From: Austropuccinia psidii
Lineage: Eukaryota > Basidiomycota > Pucciniomycetes > Pucciniales > Sphaerophragmiaceae
DNA: 64,000 nucleotides
Assembly: GCA_023105745.1 (NCBI GenBank)
Contig: JALGQZ010000011.1
Coordinates: forward strand, 22,656,975 to 22,720,974
Direction: 5' to 3'
The notes beneath the pieces are model-generated. The model made no database searches. It was not told the origin of the DNA and saw only the letters and a list, made by a program, of their open reading frames with translations. The position numbers and the translations under genes are program-made. Numbering within the stretch: the first letter of the stretch is position 1; every line of letters starts with the position of its first letter. Positions 10,570 to 22,300 of this stretch are shown piece after piece.

Positions 10570-11372
10570 AGACCTGTATACAAGTGCCATAAATGTGTGA
10601 GTACCTCAAATATAGCAAGTAAATGTATCAAATATACTAAAATAAATGAATTTCAAGTCATTTATGAGGTTCAGTGTGCTGAGGAGAAAGAAGATTCTGA
10701 TCAAGATTCTGTAATCTCTAAGGACTATCTTATTTAGAAAATCAAAACCTTTTTTGAAGTAAGTGAAATCCATACTCATTTTCCACAATATAGTGAAGAC
10801 TTCTGTAACCTGATCAACATCCAAGAGGCTGTAATGTAAAACTAAACCTTCTATAGGAAAAGGTTACACTTCTGGAGCATCTTGTATTACATCAATCTTG
10901 ATGAATGGAGTTGAAGGCAAAGTCAATTTGTACACAGGGGAATTTTGAACTTGTGTAGGAAAATACTACCTTTGAGTCATTATTCCACATTGGAAAAATC
11001 ATCTATTACCAATAGAAAGTGTACAATTCAGTAGTTCCAGTAATAATTGGTACCCTTTGGGCATATTAGATGTTAACCTGATATTTTTACACCCTGCAGC
11101 AAGTGTGAGAATGAAAACAGAGATAGTAGTAATGTAAAATTTTACTTCTTAAACTATCATTCTTGAAAATGAATACCTAAATAGTTATATTATTTAAATC
11201 AATAGCCATAAAGACAAATAGCTTTTCATTGGAAAGAACAGGAGAAAAACATTTTCTCTTTCCAATATTTCCAAACAAATATTAGTATTTTCTTCAAATA
11301 AAGGTACAAATAAGGAGGAATTTGTGTAAAATCAACTTAGTAAAACACAAATTAATCCAGCATTGTAAGCCA
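10570..11372 (+). pseudogene. D2 zinc knuckle, linker and protease remnant
   Basis: CHKCVSTSNIASKC at about 10583-10624 keeps the cysteines, but the histidine of the D1 knuckle is Asn. Around 10921-10945 the protease motif reads NLYTGEF where D1 has NLDTGKF, so the catalytic Asp is Tyr. A stop follows at once. The rest is the linker to RT. Confidence 0.75.
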
Positions 11373-11831
11373 AAATGAGGCAAGAGCTTATTAATGTGTT
11401 ATACACATACAATAATGGTTTTGCTGTAGATACTGAACCATTATGTGCTATTAGAGTGTATAAAGTTTCTATTACTCTTAATATTGACATACCATACCCT
11501 CCAGTACCTAGAATATCAGCTTACCCAGAAATACACAGAGATATGGAAGCCTTGGAAAAAATATCCAAGAGTTAATACAACTTATTGTACTGAGAAACAT
11601 AGGCCCTTTCTTGGCATGAGGATAAATCAAGGATGGTTGGGGATTTTAGAGCATTAAATAACTACACAGTTTCAGATAAGTATCCAGTTCCTAGAATTCA
11701 GGAAGCCTTGACCTAGTTATATAAAGCCAAGTACATAACTTCAATTGATGCATCAAAAGACTTTCACCAGAATTTCTTGATGCCTCAAACCAAGAAATTA
11801 CTTGGAATTATCACTTTCTGTGGTATTTATG
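11373..11831 (+). pseudogene. D2 reverse transcriptase fragment
   Basis: The open piece 11375-11575 contains MRQELINVLYTYNNGFAVD and the YPPVPR block before RT. A second frame continues with [20 protein letters not shown] and ITSIDASKDFHQNFLMPQTK up to CGIY at about 11829, where the element ends. The YxDD region is not present. Confidence 0.75.
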
Positions 11832-13050
11832 TGGAAGAGGTGTCTATGAAACTCTTAATGATATTACTATTGATCAAGAGTAATATTAATTTTCTTATTC
11901 AATAAAATTAATCAACTTATTATAGCCACAATGCAATGATTAATTACTTAAATATTTCTTTTACTTGCTATACACTACTAGTGATTATAAAAGTGAGCAG
12001 AAATTGGCTACTAGAATCAATTACAAGAAGTATTAATAATAAAATTTCTTATTAAAAGAATATAAGATTCCTTTGATGTATAATTATCTTTTGCAAGAAT
12101 AATTATAAATATAAATCTTGAAGAAAGATATTAATAGAGAAAACTTTAATAATTAAGTGAAAAAACTCACTAATACTCCAATAATACCTTGAAAAGAAGA
12201 ATTGGAATTATTTGATGGATTAACTTTGGATTTAGAAGATCAAAATTTCCTTATAGCAATAACAACATAATGTAATATTAAAATACTATTGGAAATAGTA
12301 TATTTCTATTATTTCACATCTTTATCATTTATTTATGAATATTGAAAAAATTAAGACAATAATTAGCTAATACTGAATTCTTGGTACTAAACCTATGATG
12401 GAACAACAAGAGGATCTGATAGAAACAGCAAGGGGAAGCCTCTTTTAAGTCAAAAACAGTGCACAGAGGCGTGCCATGGATCATAATGAAAAACCAGTGA
12501 GTGAGAAACCATTGATACTCTTTGGATAATGGGCTGCATCACCTTCTTTCATGTAAGATTATCATAATTACTTAATTAACTCATTTCATGTGACTACCAA
12601 CCCATTTGTGGTTAAGAAATAAAGTATTAATAACTTTAAATCTTCTTTTATTTCAAAAGAATTATCAATTTCCAAAATGTATAAATTTTATTGGAAAATA
12701 CACCACAGATTGTATTTTCTGTGAATTTTTGAATATTCAGTGTTTCACATGGAATTGTCCAAAAGGGACTGTAGGTAAATATTTTCATTTGAATCATGAA
12801 GTAATAATTGTTTTTGGTTTTGATATAGATTTTTTATTTCCCCATTGGTCCTGAAGGTCTCAGAAGGAAGTTTTTACCTTACTTCTATGTAGAATTGCAA
12901 ATACCACTGTGGGAACTCCTTTTTGTGTGCAATAAAATAAGGTAGTATCCTGAGGGGGAAATTATTTGAAAGTTTTTTTTGAATTTCAGAATTGTACAAT
13001 AACCATGGTTGCTCAGGTGTATCAGCTTCCCCTCTAAATAATACTGAATA
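11830..13050 (-). repeat. Inverted D-family LTR, 5' part lost or too diverged
   Basis: The plus strand from TGTGGAAGAGGTGTCTATGAAACT reads as the reverse complement of the D1 LTR end. Matching blocks continue in order: ATACACTACTAGTGATTA, AGAATCAATTACAAGAAG, the GGCGTGCCATGGA block near 12472, CCATTTGTGGTTAAGAA and TTCTATGTAGAATTGCAAAT near 12880. I lose the match between about 12960 and 13080 and do not find the far LTR end. It interrupts D2 in the opposite orientation. Confidence 0.75.
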
Positions 13051-13080
13051 GTCAGCCTACATAGAATCACAAAATAAAAT

Positions 13081-13600
13081 AAGATTCTTTATTTATTAGA
13101 TAGAGAAGACTTGTCAGTAGTCTCTAAATCAGACCTATCAACAACACTACAATCAAAACTCTGATTTAAAACTATAATTTTTGACAAGGTAAATACTAAT
13201 ATTTTACATTATAAGACTAATAATGTTTTTTATGTTAATTATAATGATTTTTTTAATACTAAAAATAAAGCTACTAGATTTGATACTAAGAATACTTCCT
13301 CAATAATATTTGTTACATTTTTTTATCACTACTAAGCCTTTAATAATACCAAGCTTCTGAGAAAGGCTACTGAGATTCTCAATACAGTTATACTATTATT
13401 ATTCACTAATACTAAGCTACTGAGAAAGGCTACTGAGCCTTTGGTGACAAAACCACTACTTCTCTAGATCTCCTGCTAGTTTGGGGATGGTTTTTATCCT
13501 CAATGGTGGGGACTTGTTTTTTTTAGAAAATGAGGGACAGAAGACCTCTATTTATACCTTTTGGGCCATCATAGAGCTTCTCAAAACAGAGTACTTAGAA
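13081..13600. other. Noncoding, with a 67-bp-spaced direct repeat
   Basis: No gene seen. AAGCTTCTGAGAAAGGCTAC (about 13349) recurs as AAGCTACTGAGAAAGGCTAC (about 13416). A TTTATACC element near 13552 has no supported role. Confidence 0.5.
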
Positions 13601-13696
13601 TAATCACAGTTGAGATGTTTTTGGCTGGTGAGATGTGTAGTTTTTGTGTACACACATGTTTTCTGAGAGAATTTCTCTGGTGGTATTTTTTTATAA

Positions 13697-14010
13697 GAAT
13701 CTCATGATGTAGTTGAGATAATTTGGCTGGTGAGCTTTTCTTTTTGCCAAGAAAGTGGGGAAAATACAGCTTTTCACAATTGAAATTTCTTTTAGTCATA
13801 TGATGTCTTTGAGAGAAATTATCTGGTGACTTTGTTATGTGTTTGCTGAAATAATTTGGCTTGTGGTGTTTTTTCCATCAAAAGCAGGTGATGTTATTGA
13901 GATAATTTGGCTGAGGGGAGTTAATTTTTGCCAAGAAAGCGGATAAACTACAGGTTCTGACAAGTGAACTTTCTTCTAGTCATATGATATCTTTGACAGA
14001 ATCTAGCTGG
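13697..14010. repeat. Imperfect tandem repeat, period about 187 bp
   Basis: The block from GAGATAATTTGGCTGGTGAG (near 13713) through TTTTTGCCAAGAAAG, CTTTTAGTCATATGAT and TCTTTGA recurs from about 13899 to 14005 with the same order of sub-blocks. TTTGGCTGGTGA also occurs near 13619 and 14139, so the array may be longer and decayed. No coding. Confidence 0.6.
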
Positions 14011-14449
14011 TTACATCTTACTGGAAGTGGAGAAAGTGTGGAAAATACAGCATCTGTTATTGAGTGAACTGCAATTAGATTTGAAAAAAAAGTGTGGAAA
14101 TTATGGTTTTCAACGTTGATATGTAATTTTAAATAAATTTGGCTGGTGATTTAATTTTATTATTCCATCATTTCTATCAAAGGTTAAGTGTATTATCATT
14201 GCTAAGCAAACATTTGATCTTGGTAAATCCATTTTAATTTCTTTCATAGCCTTGGGGTATTTCTTTTAACTGTATTTAAGTGGAGAAAATAGATTTATGA
14301 TGCTGTTCTCAATACAAATATATAGAGCTGTTTTGAGTTTTCCCTCTATTGAACTGTGTAGCTTTGCTATGGATGATGAAATAAGTTGGATGAATTGGTA
14401 TTTTTTACTTTAATTGAAATTATTCTGGTTGAAACTTCAACATTCTTTA

Positions 14450-15170
14450 TTACACCCTAGGACTTCTTGACAGTTTGGTCTACCTAGTTCCATTGCTGTG
14501 CAATTTTGATTTCCTTCTCTGGCATTATTCTGCAATTCTATGCTCATCTCTTAAACTATTCCCAATTTTGATTGTATTCTGTGGAGTTATTCTAAAATTT
14601 GATTCCATAATTCTGTCTCTGGAGCTATTACCTAATTTCTATTTTCATATCTGATATTCTGCTCCATTTTCATTCTCTTTCCCGGAGTTTTTCTGAAATA
14701 TATTCCATAATTCCTCTCAAACTCCTCAATTTTATTCCAATTTATTCTTCAAAACTCTACAGTTTTATTCCTGTCTCTGGAGGTATCACCTAATTCCTAT
14801 TTTGATTTTATGAATTTGTTCCACATCTTCATTTTCATGCCCAAAGTGATTCTGGGATGTGTCCACAATTATTCAGTCCTATGTTTCTTCCCTGAAATTT
14901 TGTCATGCTTTTATTTCAATCACCAGGGCTATTCCACAATATCTTACCTAGCTCCTCCCAAGTGCCTCAATTTTATTCCAATTTCTTCCAGAATTCCACA
15001 ATTTTGTCGCCATTTCTTCTCTGAAATTCCACAATTTATTTACTATCTACAGAGCTATTCTGCAACTTCATTGCATAATTCCTCCCAATTTTATTTCCTT
15101 TTATACATTTTTCCTGCTATTTGTCCCTTATTCCTCAATTATCATTATTTTCAAATTATTCAGTAAGCTT
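14450..15170. repeat. Pyrimidine-rich degenerate minisatellite
   Basis: About 700 bp is strongly biased to C and T on the plus strand. Short phrases recur irregularly: CTGTCTCTGGAG followed by TAT.ACCTAATT.CTATTTT at about 14606 and 14772, plus many ATTCC and TTTTATTCC repeats. The long open frame here is a by-product of the composition, not a gene. Confidence 0.5.
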
Positions 15171-15724
15171 GAGGCTGATATAATTGGTATGGAATATGTG
15201 AGGTGTGGATATGAGACTTTAATTAAAAATCAAGTACTTTTCCTGTCCTCAAAATCTGTATAAGGTAAAAAAATTCTTAAAAGTGGTATGAAATAGTATC
15301 TTTAAGAGAAAACACACCAATTTTATTGTTTTTAACTTTATAAGTATAAAACAATAATTTTATAAAGATTTATTGTTTTCCCAACAATAAAAATGTATCC
15401 CATAAATTCTCTAAAAGAGATAGTTCATGCTACAGTAGAAATTTCTTCAAGAGAAATTTCAATTGGAATCAATTGAGAAAAGAACTCCAAGAAGTTAATT
15501 AAGGACAAAAGTCTTTAAAAAGATATTTAAAGAGAAAACACACCCAAAAGTGACCAGAGTGAATTTGGAAACAAAGTGACAAAGCTAACAGTGATGAAAG
15601 GTGCTTTAATTCACTTATGGGGTGGTTCAAGGGGTAAAACTGATTATAATAATTTTTCCATGTGGTTAAAAAGCTTAAAATGATATAAAAAAGGTGGTTG
15701 AAATCTTTTATTTATTGGTTTAAC
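15171..15724. other. Noncoding stretch before B LTR fragment
   Basis: AT-rich with no recognisable coding. AGAGAAAACACACC occurs twice (about 15307 and 15531), and TTTATTG...CAATAAA forms a small inverted repeat near 15370-15395. Confidence 0.4.
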
Positions 15725-16785
15725 TGTCAGGCTGAGTTGATGATAAAAGTATTAAAATGTATTTGAAACTTTTAACTATGACTGTGACACGGTAAAAAAG
15801 GATTGAAAAGAGTTATAAGAGCTAAAGATGTTTTAATTTAAGAATAAAAGGGCTTTACTATATGAAATATAGTGGTGATGAGTGCTGTTGAAAGCCCTGG
15901 GTGCAGCTTTACCTGTTGTGTAACAATAATAAAAACTACAATGATTAATATTATAATTATACCTGTTTATTACCCAAGAGTAAAACTGTTTTTGACAGTT
16001 TACTACGTAGGGTATTCAAGAGCAGGATGAGGAAAGCATTTCTGGCGGTGAAAAGCCTCCTTTTTATCCTGAAATGGGGTGGAAGGGCTGTTAGACCTTT
16101 CCACATAGAGGAAGTGAAGATTTTTCACTCTCTGAGACAGGCTTGTGGTTTGCAAGGACCTGTATATCCTGTATTGGGCTCAGATGTGGTTTTGAAAACA
16201 CATCTGGGCAGTTTTCACCAATACAGGGTGAAAATTTTGATCTGGGGACCACATAGCCCTCTTCTGACGTCTATGATGCATAGAATGCTGTACAGAAACT
16301 GTATGGGACCCCGGTATTGACTGACTTATGAGGTAGTGAAGTATAAACATGCTTCTTTGTCAGTTTGACACCTCATAATCATGGTTCTGGGATATTATCC
16401 CAGGGCAAAGCTGTATTGGTCAGAATGTGAGATTTTGACCTTAAAACAGCTATAAATTTGTCAATTCTTGAGATATCAACCTCAACGCTGAACCAGTGTG
16501 TAGCCCTGTATGTGTTCTACACAATGGTACCTTATTTGATATGGTTATCACTAAATATGGCAAAGCTATGCCATGTACAATATTTTTATACACATGCGTG
16601 GTTTAGGCAAAAATCTGTATTCAGCTTGTTTGCCCCATAACTTCTGCTATAGTTGAGATATGAGGAAATGGATGACACCATCAGATATCCCCGATTATGC
16701 TCTTTCCAAAAAGACCCCACTTTAGGTATCTCACCCTAGAACTGTAGAAGCTAGATGAGAGGTGAATGGTTTGTTCCCCACAAGA
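15725..16785 (+). repeat. B-family LTR fragment 1 (3' end missing)
   Basis: Starts TGTCAGGCTGAG and follows the B1 LTR block by block: TAGTGGTGATGAGTGCTGTT, CCTGGGTGCAGCTTTACCTG, TTTACTACGTAGG, AGCAGGATGAGG, ACACAATGGTACC and GATGAGAGGTGAATG. Similarity stops near 16785, about 370 bp before the LTR end. It is much more diverged from either B1 LTR than those are from each other, so it is an older insertion. Confidence 0.85.
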
Positions 16786-16800
16786 TGCTGAAATTTAAAT

Positions 16801-17470
16801 CAAATCAGAAATGAATAATGATAAATACTCTGAAGACTCATTGGATGAACTTAAAAATAAAATTATTGACTGTTTCAAAGATTAATAATTTTTAAAGGAA
16901 TATGATAGAGAAGAGTCTAATCAAGCTGATGAATTCCAAATATGTGAAATTTCTCAAGATTCTCCAAAGAAGAAAATAAAGCACTATTATACTCATTAAA
17001 ATGCTTGGGAGGCCTAAATAAATCATGAATATTTAATAGAAATAAAACCAAGATTTTCTCCAGATTTCAAGCTAGAATAAAGTTTGATAAAAGTTGAAGT
17101 CTCACCATTGCAGAAGGATCTCATGAAAACTCTTCTGTCATACAGTTTAAACCCACAAAGCCCATGAAAGATTGATAAAGAAAAAAAATTCTCTTTGATG
17201 CAGAAAGTTTCTTAAAGTACCATGATAAAATTTCTGAATTGGAATTACCAACACCTGAAGAAGAACCAGATTTCATAATTTTTCAATACATTGAGTTCAA
17301 ATATATATGCTTTGAGGGTCCATCAATAATAAAACTAGGAAAATGGCTGATGAATCTTCCAGGATATGACCTGTCTAAATTAGACTTCATGGAACTACTG
17401 AATGAGGAAGGAATTAAGGAAAATTTGGAAAACAAATACTGGGAGAAAATATTTTCCTTTAATGAAGAAA
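16801..17470 (+). pseudogene. Host coding remnant, left part (probable retroelement Gag)
   Basis: Degenerate coding with several stops and frame changes. The best piece, 17239-17470, reads LPTPEEEPDFIIFQYIEF, GKWLMNLPGYDLSKLDFMEL and KYWEKIFSFNEE, then is cut by B1 at 17471. After the B1 duplication the same frame continues with TRKALDLYKVWTQEDFN from 27155 to a TGA near 27233. So this is the tissue B1 inserted into. I do not recognise the family with certainty; Gag of element E is my best guess. Confidence 0.5.
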
Positions 17471-18891
17471 TGTCAGGTTGAGTCTATGATAAAGGTGTAT
17501 ATAAGTATTTACAGGCTTTAACTATGACTGTGACATGGTAAAAATAGCTTTAAAAGATAATAAAGTTGATAATAGATGGTAGAATTAAGGTATTAAGGGC
17601 TTTACTATAGAGATATAGTGGTGGTGAGCGCTGTTGAAAGCCCTGGGTGCAGCTTTACCTGTTGGTTTACAATAATAAAGACTACAATACTTTTAAGTTA
17701 AGAGTATACCTGATTATTAACCAAGAGTAAAACTGTTTGGACAGTTTACTACGTAGGTTATTCAAGAGCAGGATGAGGAGAGGTTTTTGGCTGTGAAAAG
17801 CCCTCTTTTTATCCTGAAATTGAGGTGGAAAGGCTGCTAGACCTTTCCACATAGAGGAAGTGAAGATTTTTCACTCTCTATGACAAGCTTGTGGTTTGCA
17901 AACAGCCTGTATACTCTGTATTAGGCTCAGATGTGGTTTTGAAACCACATCTGGGCAGTTTTCACCAATACAGGGTGAAAATTTTCATCTGGGGACCTCA
18001 CAGCCTGATTCTGACGTGTATGACGTGTAGAATGCTGTACAGAAACTGTATGGGACCCCAGTATTGACTGACATATGAGGTATTGAAGTAAAAACATGCT
18101 TCTTCGTCTATTTGACACCTCATATTCATGGTTATGGGATATTATCCCATGGTAAGGCTGTATATGACAGCAGGTGGGATTTTGACCTTAAAACAGCTAT
18201 AGCTTTGTCAGTTTTTGAGATATTAACCTCAAAACTGAACCAGTGTGTATCCCTGTATGTGTTCTACACAATGGTACCCTATTTTGTATGGTTATCATTA
18301 AATATGGCAAAGTTATGCCATGTACAAGATTTTTGTACATATGTGTGGTTTATGCAAAAAGCTGTATTAAGCTTGTTTGGCCAATACCTTCTGTTGTAGT
18401 TGAGCTATGAGGAAATGAATGGCACCATCAGATAGCCCTGATTGTGCTCTTTCCAAAAAGACCCCACTTCAGGTGTCTCACACTAAAACTGTAAAATTTA
18501 GATGAGAGGTGAATGTTTTGTTCACCCTTATTTGGTCTGAATTTGACCATAACTCAAGTAATACTGGTGCTAGCTCAGTTTGGCTGGTACCATTGGATAG
18601 CCCTGGCTTAGAGCTTCATTTTGAGTACCCATTTGATGGGGTTAAGCCTCTCCTTCTAGATTTTAGATGAGAGGTGAAAATTAAGGTTTATGCTCAGCAA
18701 TAACTTTGTTATTTCTTGTCCTATGGTGATGAGACTTATATTTTCAGGAAGAGGTGAGTTTCCTCTTTTGTTTGATACCTTTTGAGCTAATTTGGCTCAG
18801 TTCCATGTTTTGGTGGTATTTTGGCTATACCATTGGTTTATGGTATTTTGGCTGTCATGCTTGTGCTCTGGTCTTGAGTCACAGGCTGACA
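17471..18891 (-). repeat. B1 3' LTR
   Basis: 1421 bp, TGTCAGGTTG to AGGCTGACA on the plus strand. It is the downstream LTR because coding runs on the minus strand toward it and the polypurine tract adjoins it. Confidence 0.95.
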
Positions 18892-18911
18892 TACCCTCCC
18901 TCTGAAAAAGG
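18892..18911 (-). other. B1 polypurine tract
   Basis: On the minus strand the sequence is CCTTTTTCAGAGGGAGGGTA, directly before the 3' LTR. Purine-rich AGAGGGAGGG is the likely primer. Confidence 0.75.
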
Positions 18912-18915
18912 CTCA

Positions 18916-19317
18916 TCATTGATGAGACTGTTCAGTCCTCCTAGAGGCTCTGAATCTCCTTAAATGAAGGTTCCCATCTGGTATGGCATCCTCTGCCAAC
19001 CATTTTTCTTTGTCAGCTGTCTGGTTCTTGAATCTGACTAGATATTGTCTCTGATCCTTCCCATTAAGTCTGATTTTTCTGGCCCTGATGACTTTACTCA
19101 CAGGTCCCTGAGAGTCTTCTATTTCCACTATTTCTGGTGGAGTGATGTTTTTCTTCCTGGAGGGGAATTTATCCTCCCCTGTTTGGAAGTATGGTTTGAC
19201 CAGGCTTACTGGAAAGACTGGGTGTTTCCTAGAAAACTCCTCAGTGAGCTTGACCTCTACTGCATTCTTCCCTATCAACTTAATGATAGTGAAGGGCCCT
19301 ACAAATGAGTCTCTCAT
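18916..19317 (-). CDS. B1 Pol C-terminus with chromodomain-like module
   Basis: 133 codons, apparent start [16 protein letters not shown], which is really the integrase C-terminal barrel. Then [40 protein letters not shown] and LAEDAIPD, the three strands and start of the helix of a chromodomain-like fold. It overlaps the end of the long ORF by four bases. In D1 the two parts are contiguous, so the split here is a single-base loss upstream and not a programmed frameshift. It lacks the canonical aromatic-cage pattern of A1, so group-II chromodomain is a fair label. Confidence 0.85.
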   Translation of the reverse strand: MRDSFVGPFTIIKLIGKNAVEVKLTEEFSRKHPVFPVSLVKPYFQTGEDKFPSRKKNITPPEIVEIEDSQGPVSKVIRARKIRLNGKDQRQYLVRFKNQTADKEKWLAEDAIPDGNLHLRRFRASRRTEQSHQ

Positions 19318-22300
19318 TTTCTTGGGTCCTTTGAGATTGTTAAATTCAGTGTAGACACTAACACCTGGTCCCCTTCCTTGAAGTCAGGTTCCATATGTGA
19401 TTTGTCCCACCTTTGCTTGTTATACTCTTTGGCCTCAGCTATGCATTTGGCAGCAGTATCACAGGCTTTCTTCCACATATAATGGAAGTCTTTGGCTGTG
19501 GGGTGGATGGTCAGAAGATTTTTCTTCAAGTGATCCACAGGTAACAGGGGGTTCCACCCTTTCTCTACCAGTGCAGGTGTTTTTCCTGTGGTAGAGTTCT
19601 GGCTTGTATTATAAGCCAGTTGGACTGCTGGTAAGAGGGTGACCCAATCATGGGTGTATCCCTCATGGTCCTTGTATTTCATGCCATAGGCACAGAACCT
19701 CCTGAGGATGTCCTCCATTGTTTGGATCATCCTCTCAGCTAGGCCATCTGTTTGTGGATGGTAAGCTGTGGAAAAAGCTAGCTTGGTGCCAAGCATGTCA
19801 TATAAATTGGTCCAAAATTTAGATGTGAATTTTGGGTCCCTGTCACTAATTATTATCTTAGGGACTCCACAGGTGGATATGATGTTATTCCAAAATAACA
19901 GAGCAGTGTCCATGGCTGTGTCTTCTTTATGGCATGGTAGACATCTCATGCTCTTGCTGAACCTATCAACTATGATTAGGCAGGCATTGTAGTTTTCTTT
20001 GCCCCCTGGGACAAGTCCTGTGACCCAGTCCATGTTGATGGTTTCCCATGGGTGTTTGGGTTCTTCTATGTGTTGAAGCAACCCATATTTCTTCCCATGT
20101 TTTCTATTTGCCTTTTGGCATCTTTCACAAGTGTTGATGTATTCACTCAACTCTTGCTCCCACTTGGGCCACCAAGCTGTGCTTGCTACCCTCTCTTTAG
20201 TCCTGTCCTCACTCATGTGTCCCATATAGGGGCAGTCATGGCATTCCTGCAGGATTAAGGAGATGTGGTCTCTGTCTATCACTGTGAGTGCACTGGTGTG
20301 CTTTTCTCTGTGATAAATCAGGCCATCTATAAGGAAGAATTTATTGCCCTCATAGGCCCTCAACCAGGGTTCCTCCAGCTGGGTTTCCAGTTCTGGGCTC
20401 CTGTATTTTTGTTGAAGGAGTTGGAGTAGTATGCTACACTGTTGGTGTTTAGCATAAGATTTCAGTACTGCATTGAAAAATTCATTGTGCAGTTCTGAGG
20501 AACTTATTCCCAGTATGGGGGTTTCTGTCCCTTCTGAATCAGTGTTTCCACTGTCAAGGGTACCACTCCCTGGTGCCCATTCAGAGAATCTGAAGTTCTT
20601 CTTCCTATGTATTTCCATAAAATGGATAGGAAGTTTTGCAGCAACTTCGGGGTCATAAGCTGGATTGCTTTTGACATTCTCCAGTGGCCATCTGCTAAGG
20701 CTATCTGCATTGGTATGGCTTTTACCTTCCTTGTATATGATGGTCATGTTCCCTCTATACTCCTGGATGGCTATTTGCCATCTCAGCATGTGTCTATTAG
20801 TAGTCTTCATGTTTAGTAAAGACTTCAAGGCTGTGCAGTCTGTGTAGACTTCAAAGACTGCACCCTCCAAATAATAATGGAGTTTTTCTAGAGCCCAGAC
20901 TAGACATAGACATTCTGTCTGGGTGGCCCCATACCTGGCTTCTGAATCTTTCAGCTGCCTGGAGATGTAACATATTACACCTTCTCTTGGTTCACCATCC
21001 ACAATTTGTCTTTGGTGAAGGGCTGCTCCCAAGCCTTGGCTGCATGCTGCATCTATATATAACTTGAATGGTAGTTCAAAGTCAGGCAAGATGAGCACAG
21101 GTGCATTTGTGAGTTCATATTTGATCCTCTCATATGCATCCCTCCTTTCCTTGGTTATTTCAAAAACTACATCCTTTGAGCATAACTTGTATAAACTACT
21201 AGTTATGTGTGCAAAGTTCTTAATGTGGTTTCTATAGTAGCTAGCAAACCCAAGGAAAGATTGCATCTCTTTGATGTTCTTTGGTACTGGCTTTTGCAGT
21301 ACTGCTGCTACTTTGTTCTGGTCAATTGCCAGACTAAGGCCTGAGACTTTGTGTCCTAGAGCTAGTAGCTCTTGTTGGCCAAAATTACACTTTTTAAGTG
21401 AAATTTTCAGATTGATGGGTGTACATTTACTTAGGACTCTGTCTATGTATTGTACATGGTCTTCCCACGTCTCTGAGTATATAATGATATCATCAATATA
21501 CACTACCATCCAGCCTTCCATTATTTCTTCTTGAAATATGGTGTCCATCATCCTTTGGAAGTGGGCTGGTGCATTCTTGATGCCAAATGGCATACTGGTG
21601 TACTCATATATGCCAATATGGCATATTATTCTGAGCAACTTCATGGAGTTTGGTTTAACTCCATTTTGGTGGAAGCCTTTCATACAATCCATCTTGGTTA
21701 TGTATTTGGCTTTGGCTAGCTTATCCAAGGCATGAGGTATCCTTGGTATAGGGTACCTGTCTGCTTTTGTGTAGTTATTCAGGGCTCTGAAATCTCCACA
21801 CAATCTAGACTTGCCATCATGCCAGGTGATCAGGACAGGAGTGGTGATTTCCACTATTTCATTATGTCCAATCTTCCTGATGACATCCATGTCCAGGAGT
21901 TCATTGATGTGTTTTTCAGTTTCTTTCCTGGTTTCCAGGCTTGCTGGATAAGGAGGTCTCCTCAGCATGGGTGGATAAGGTCTTTCCACATCCAGATATA
22001 GTTCTATATCATTGCCTTTAATCTTGCCTAGTGGTTCTTCACCAATGGCAAATGCTGGTCTGTTTTTCCTCAGCATCTTCAGTAAACTTAGTTTTTGTTT
22101 ACTGGTGAGGGTAGTGCTAAACTGTCCCTCCTTGAATTCCTTCAAGAGTTCTTCCAGTGGGTCTTGTGAAGATATGTGGTATATATCAAGTGAAAATTTC
22201 TTTTCCTTGTTGGTACCAATGGTAATGTGCCTGTTTTTACTGTTGTAAATATCTATGCCATACATCCTCTGGTAATCTGTTCCCAGTAAAAACCCTTGGA

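Larger units (their letters stand above)
8849..11831 (+). mobile_element. D2: decayed internal region of a D-family retrotransposon
   Basis: The segment aligns in order with D1 from its leader to mid RT (compare 36049 to 39090). It starts directly after the A1 LTR and stops where an inverted D-type LTR begins, so both ends were cut by later insertions. Zinc knuckle, protease and RT all carry inactivating changes. It is clearly older than D1. Confidence 0.85.

Noticed and set aside
14810..15166. 118-codon ORF
   Set aside because: It falls in a pyrimidine-rich minisatellite, and its Ser/Phe/Ile composition comes from the repeat.
19310..19320. Programmed frameshift between Pol and the chromodomain tail in B1
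   Set aside because: D1 has the integrase end and tail contiguous at this point, and the last codons of the long ORF are out-of-frame versions of the D1 residues. A one-base loss explains it.
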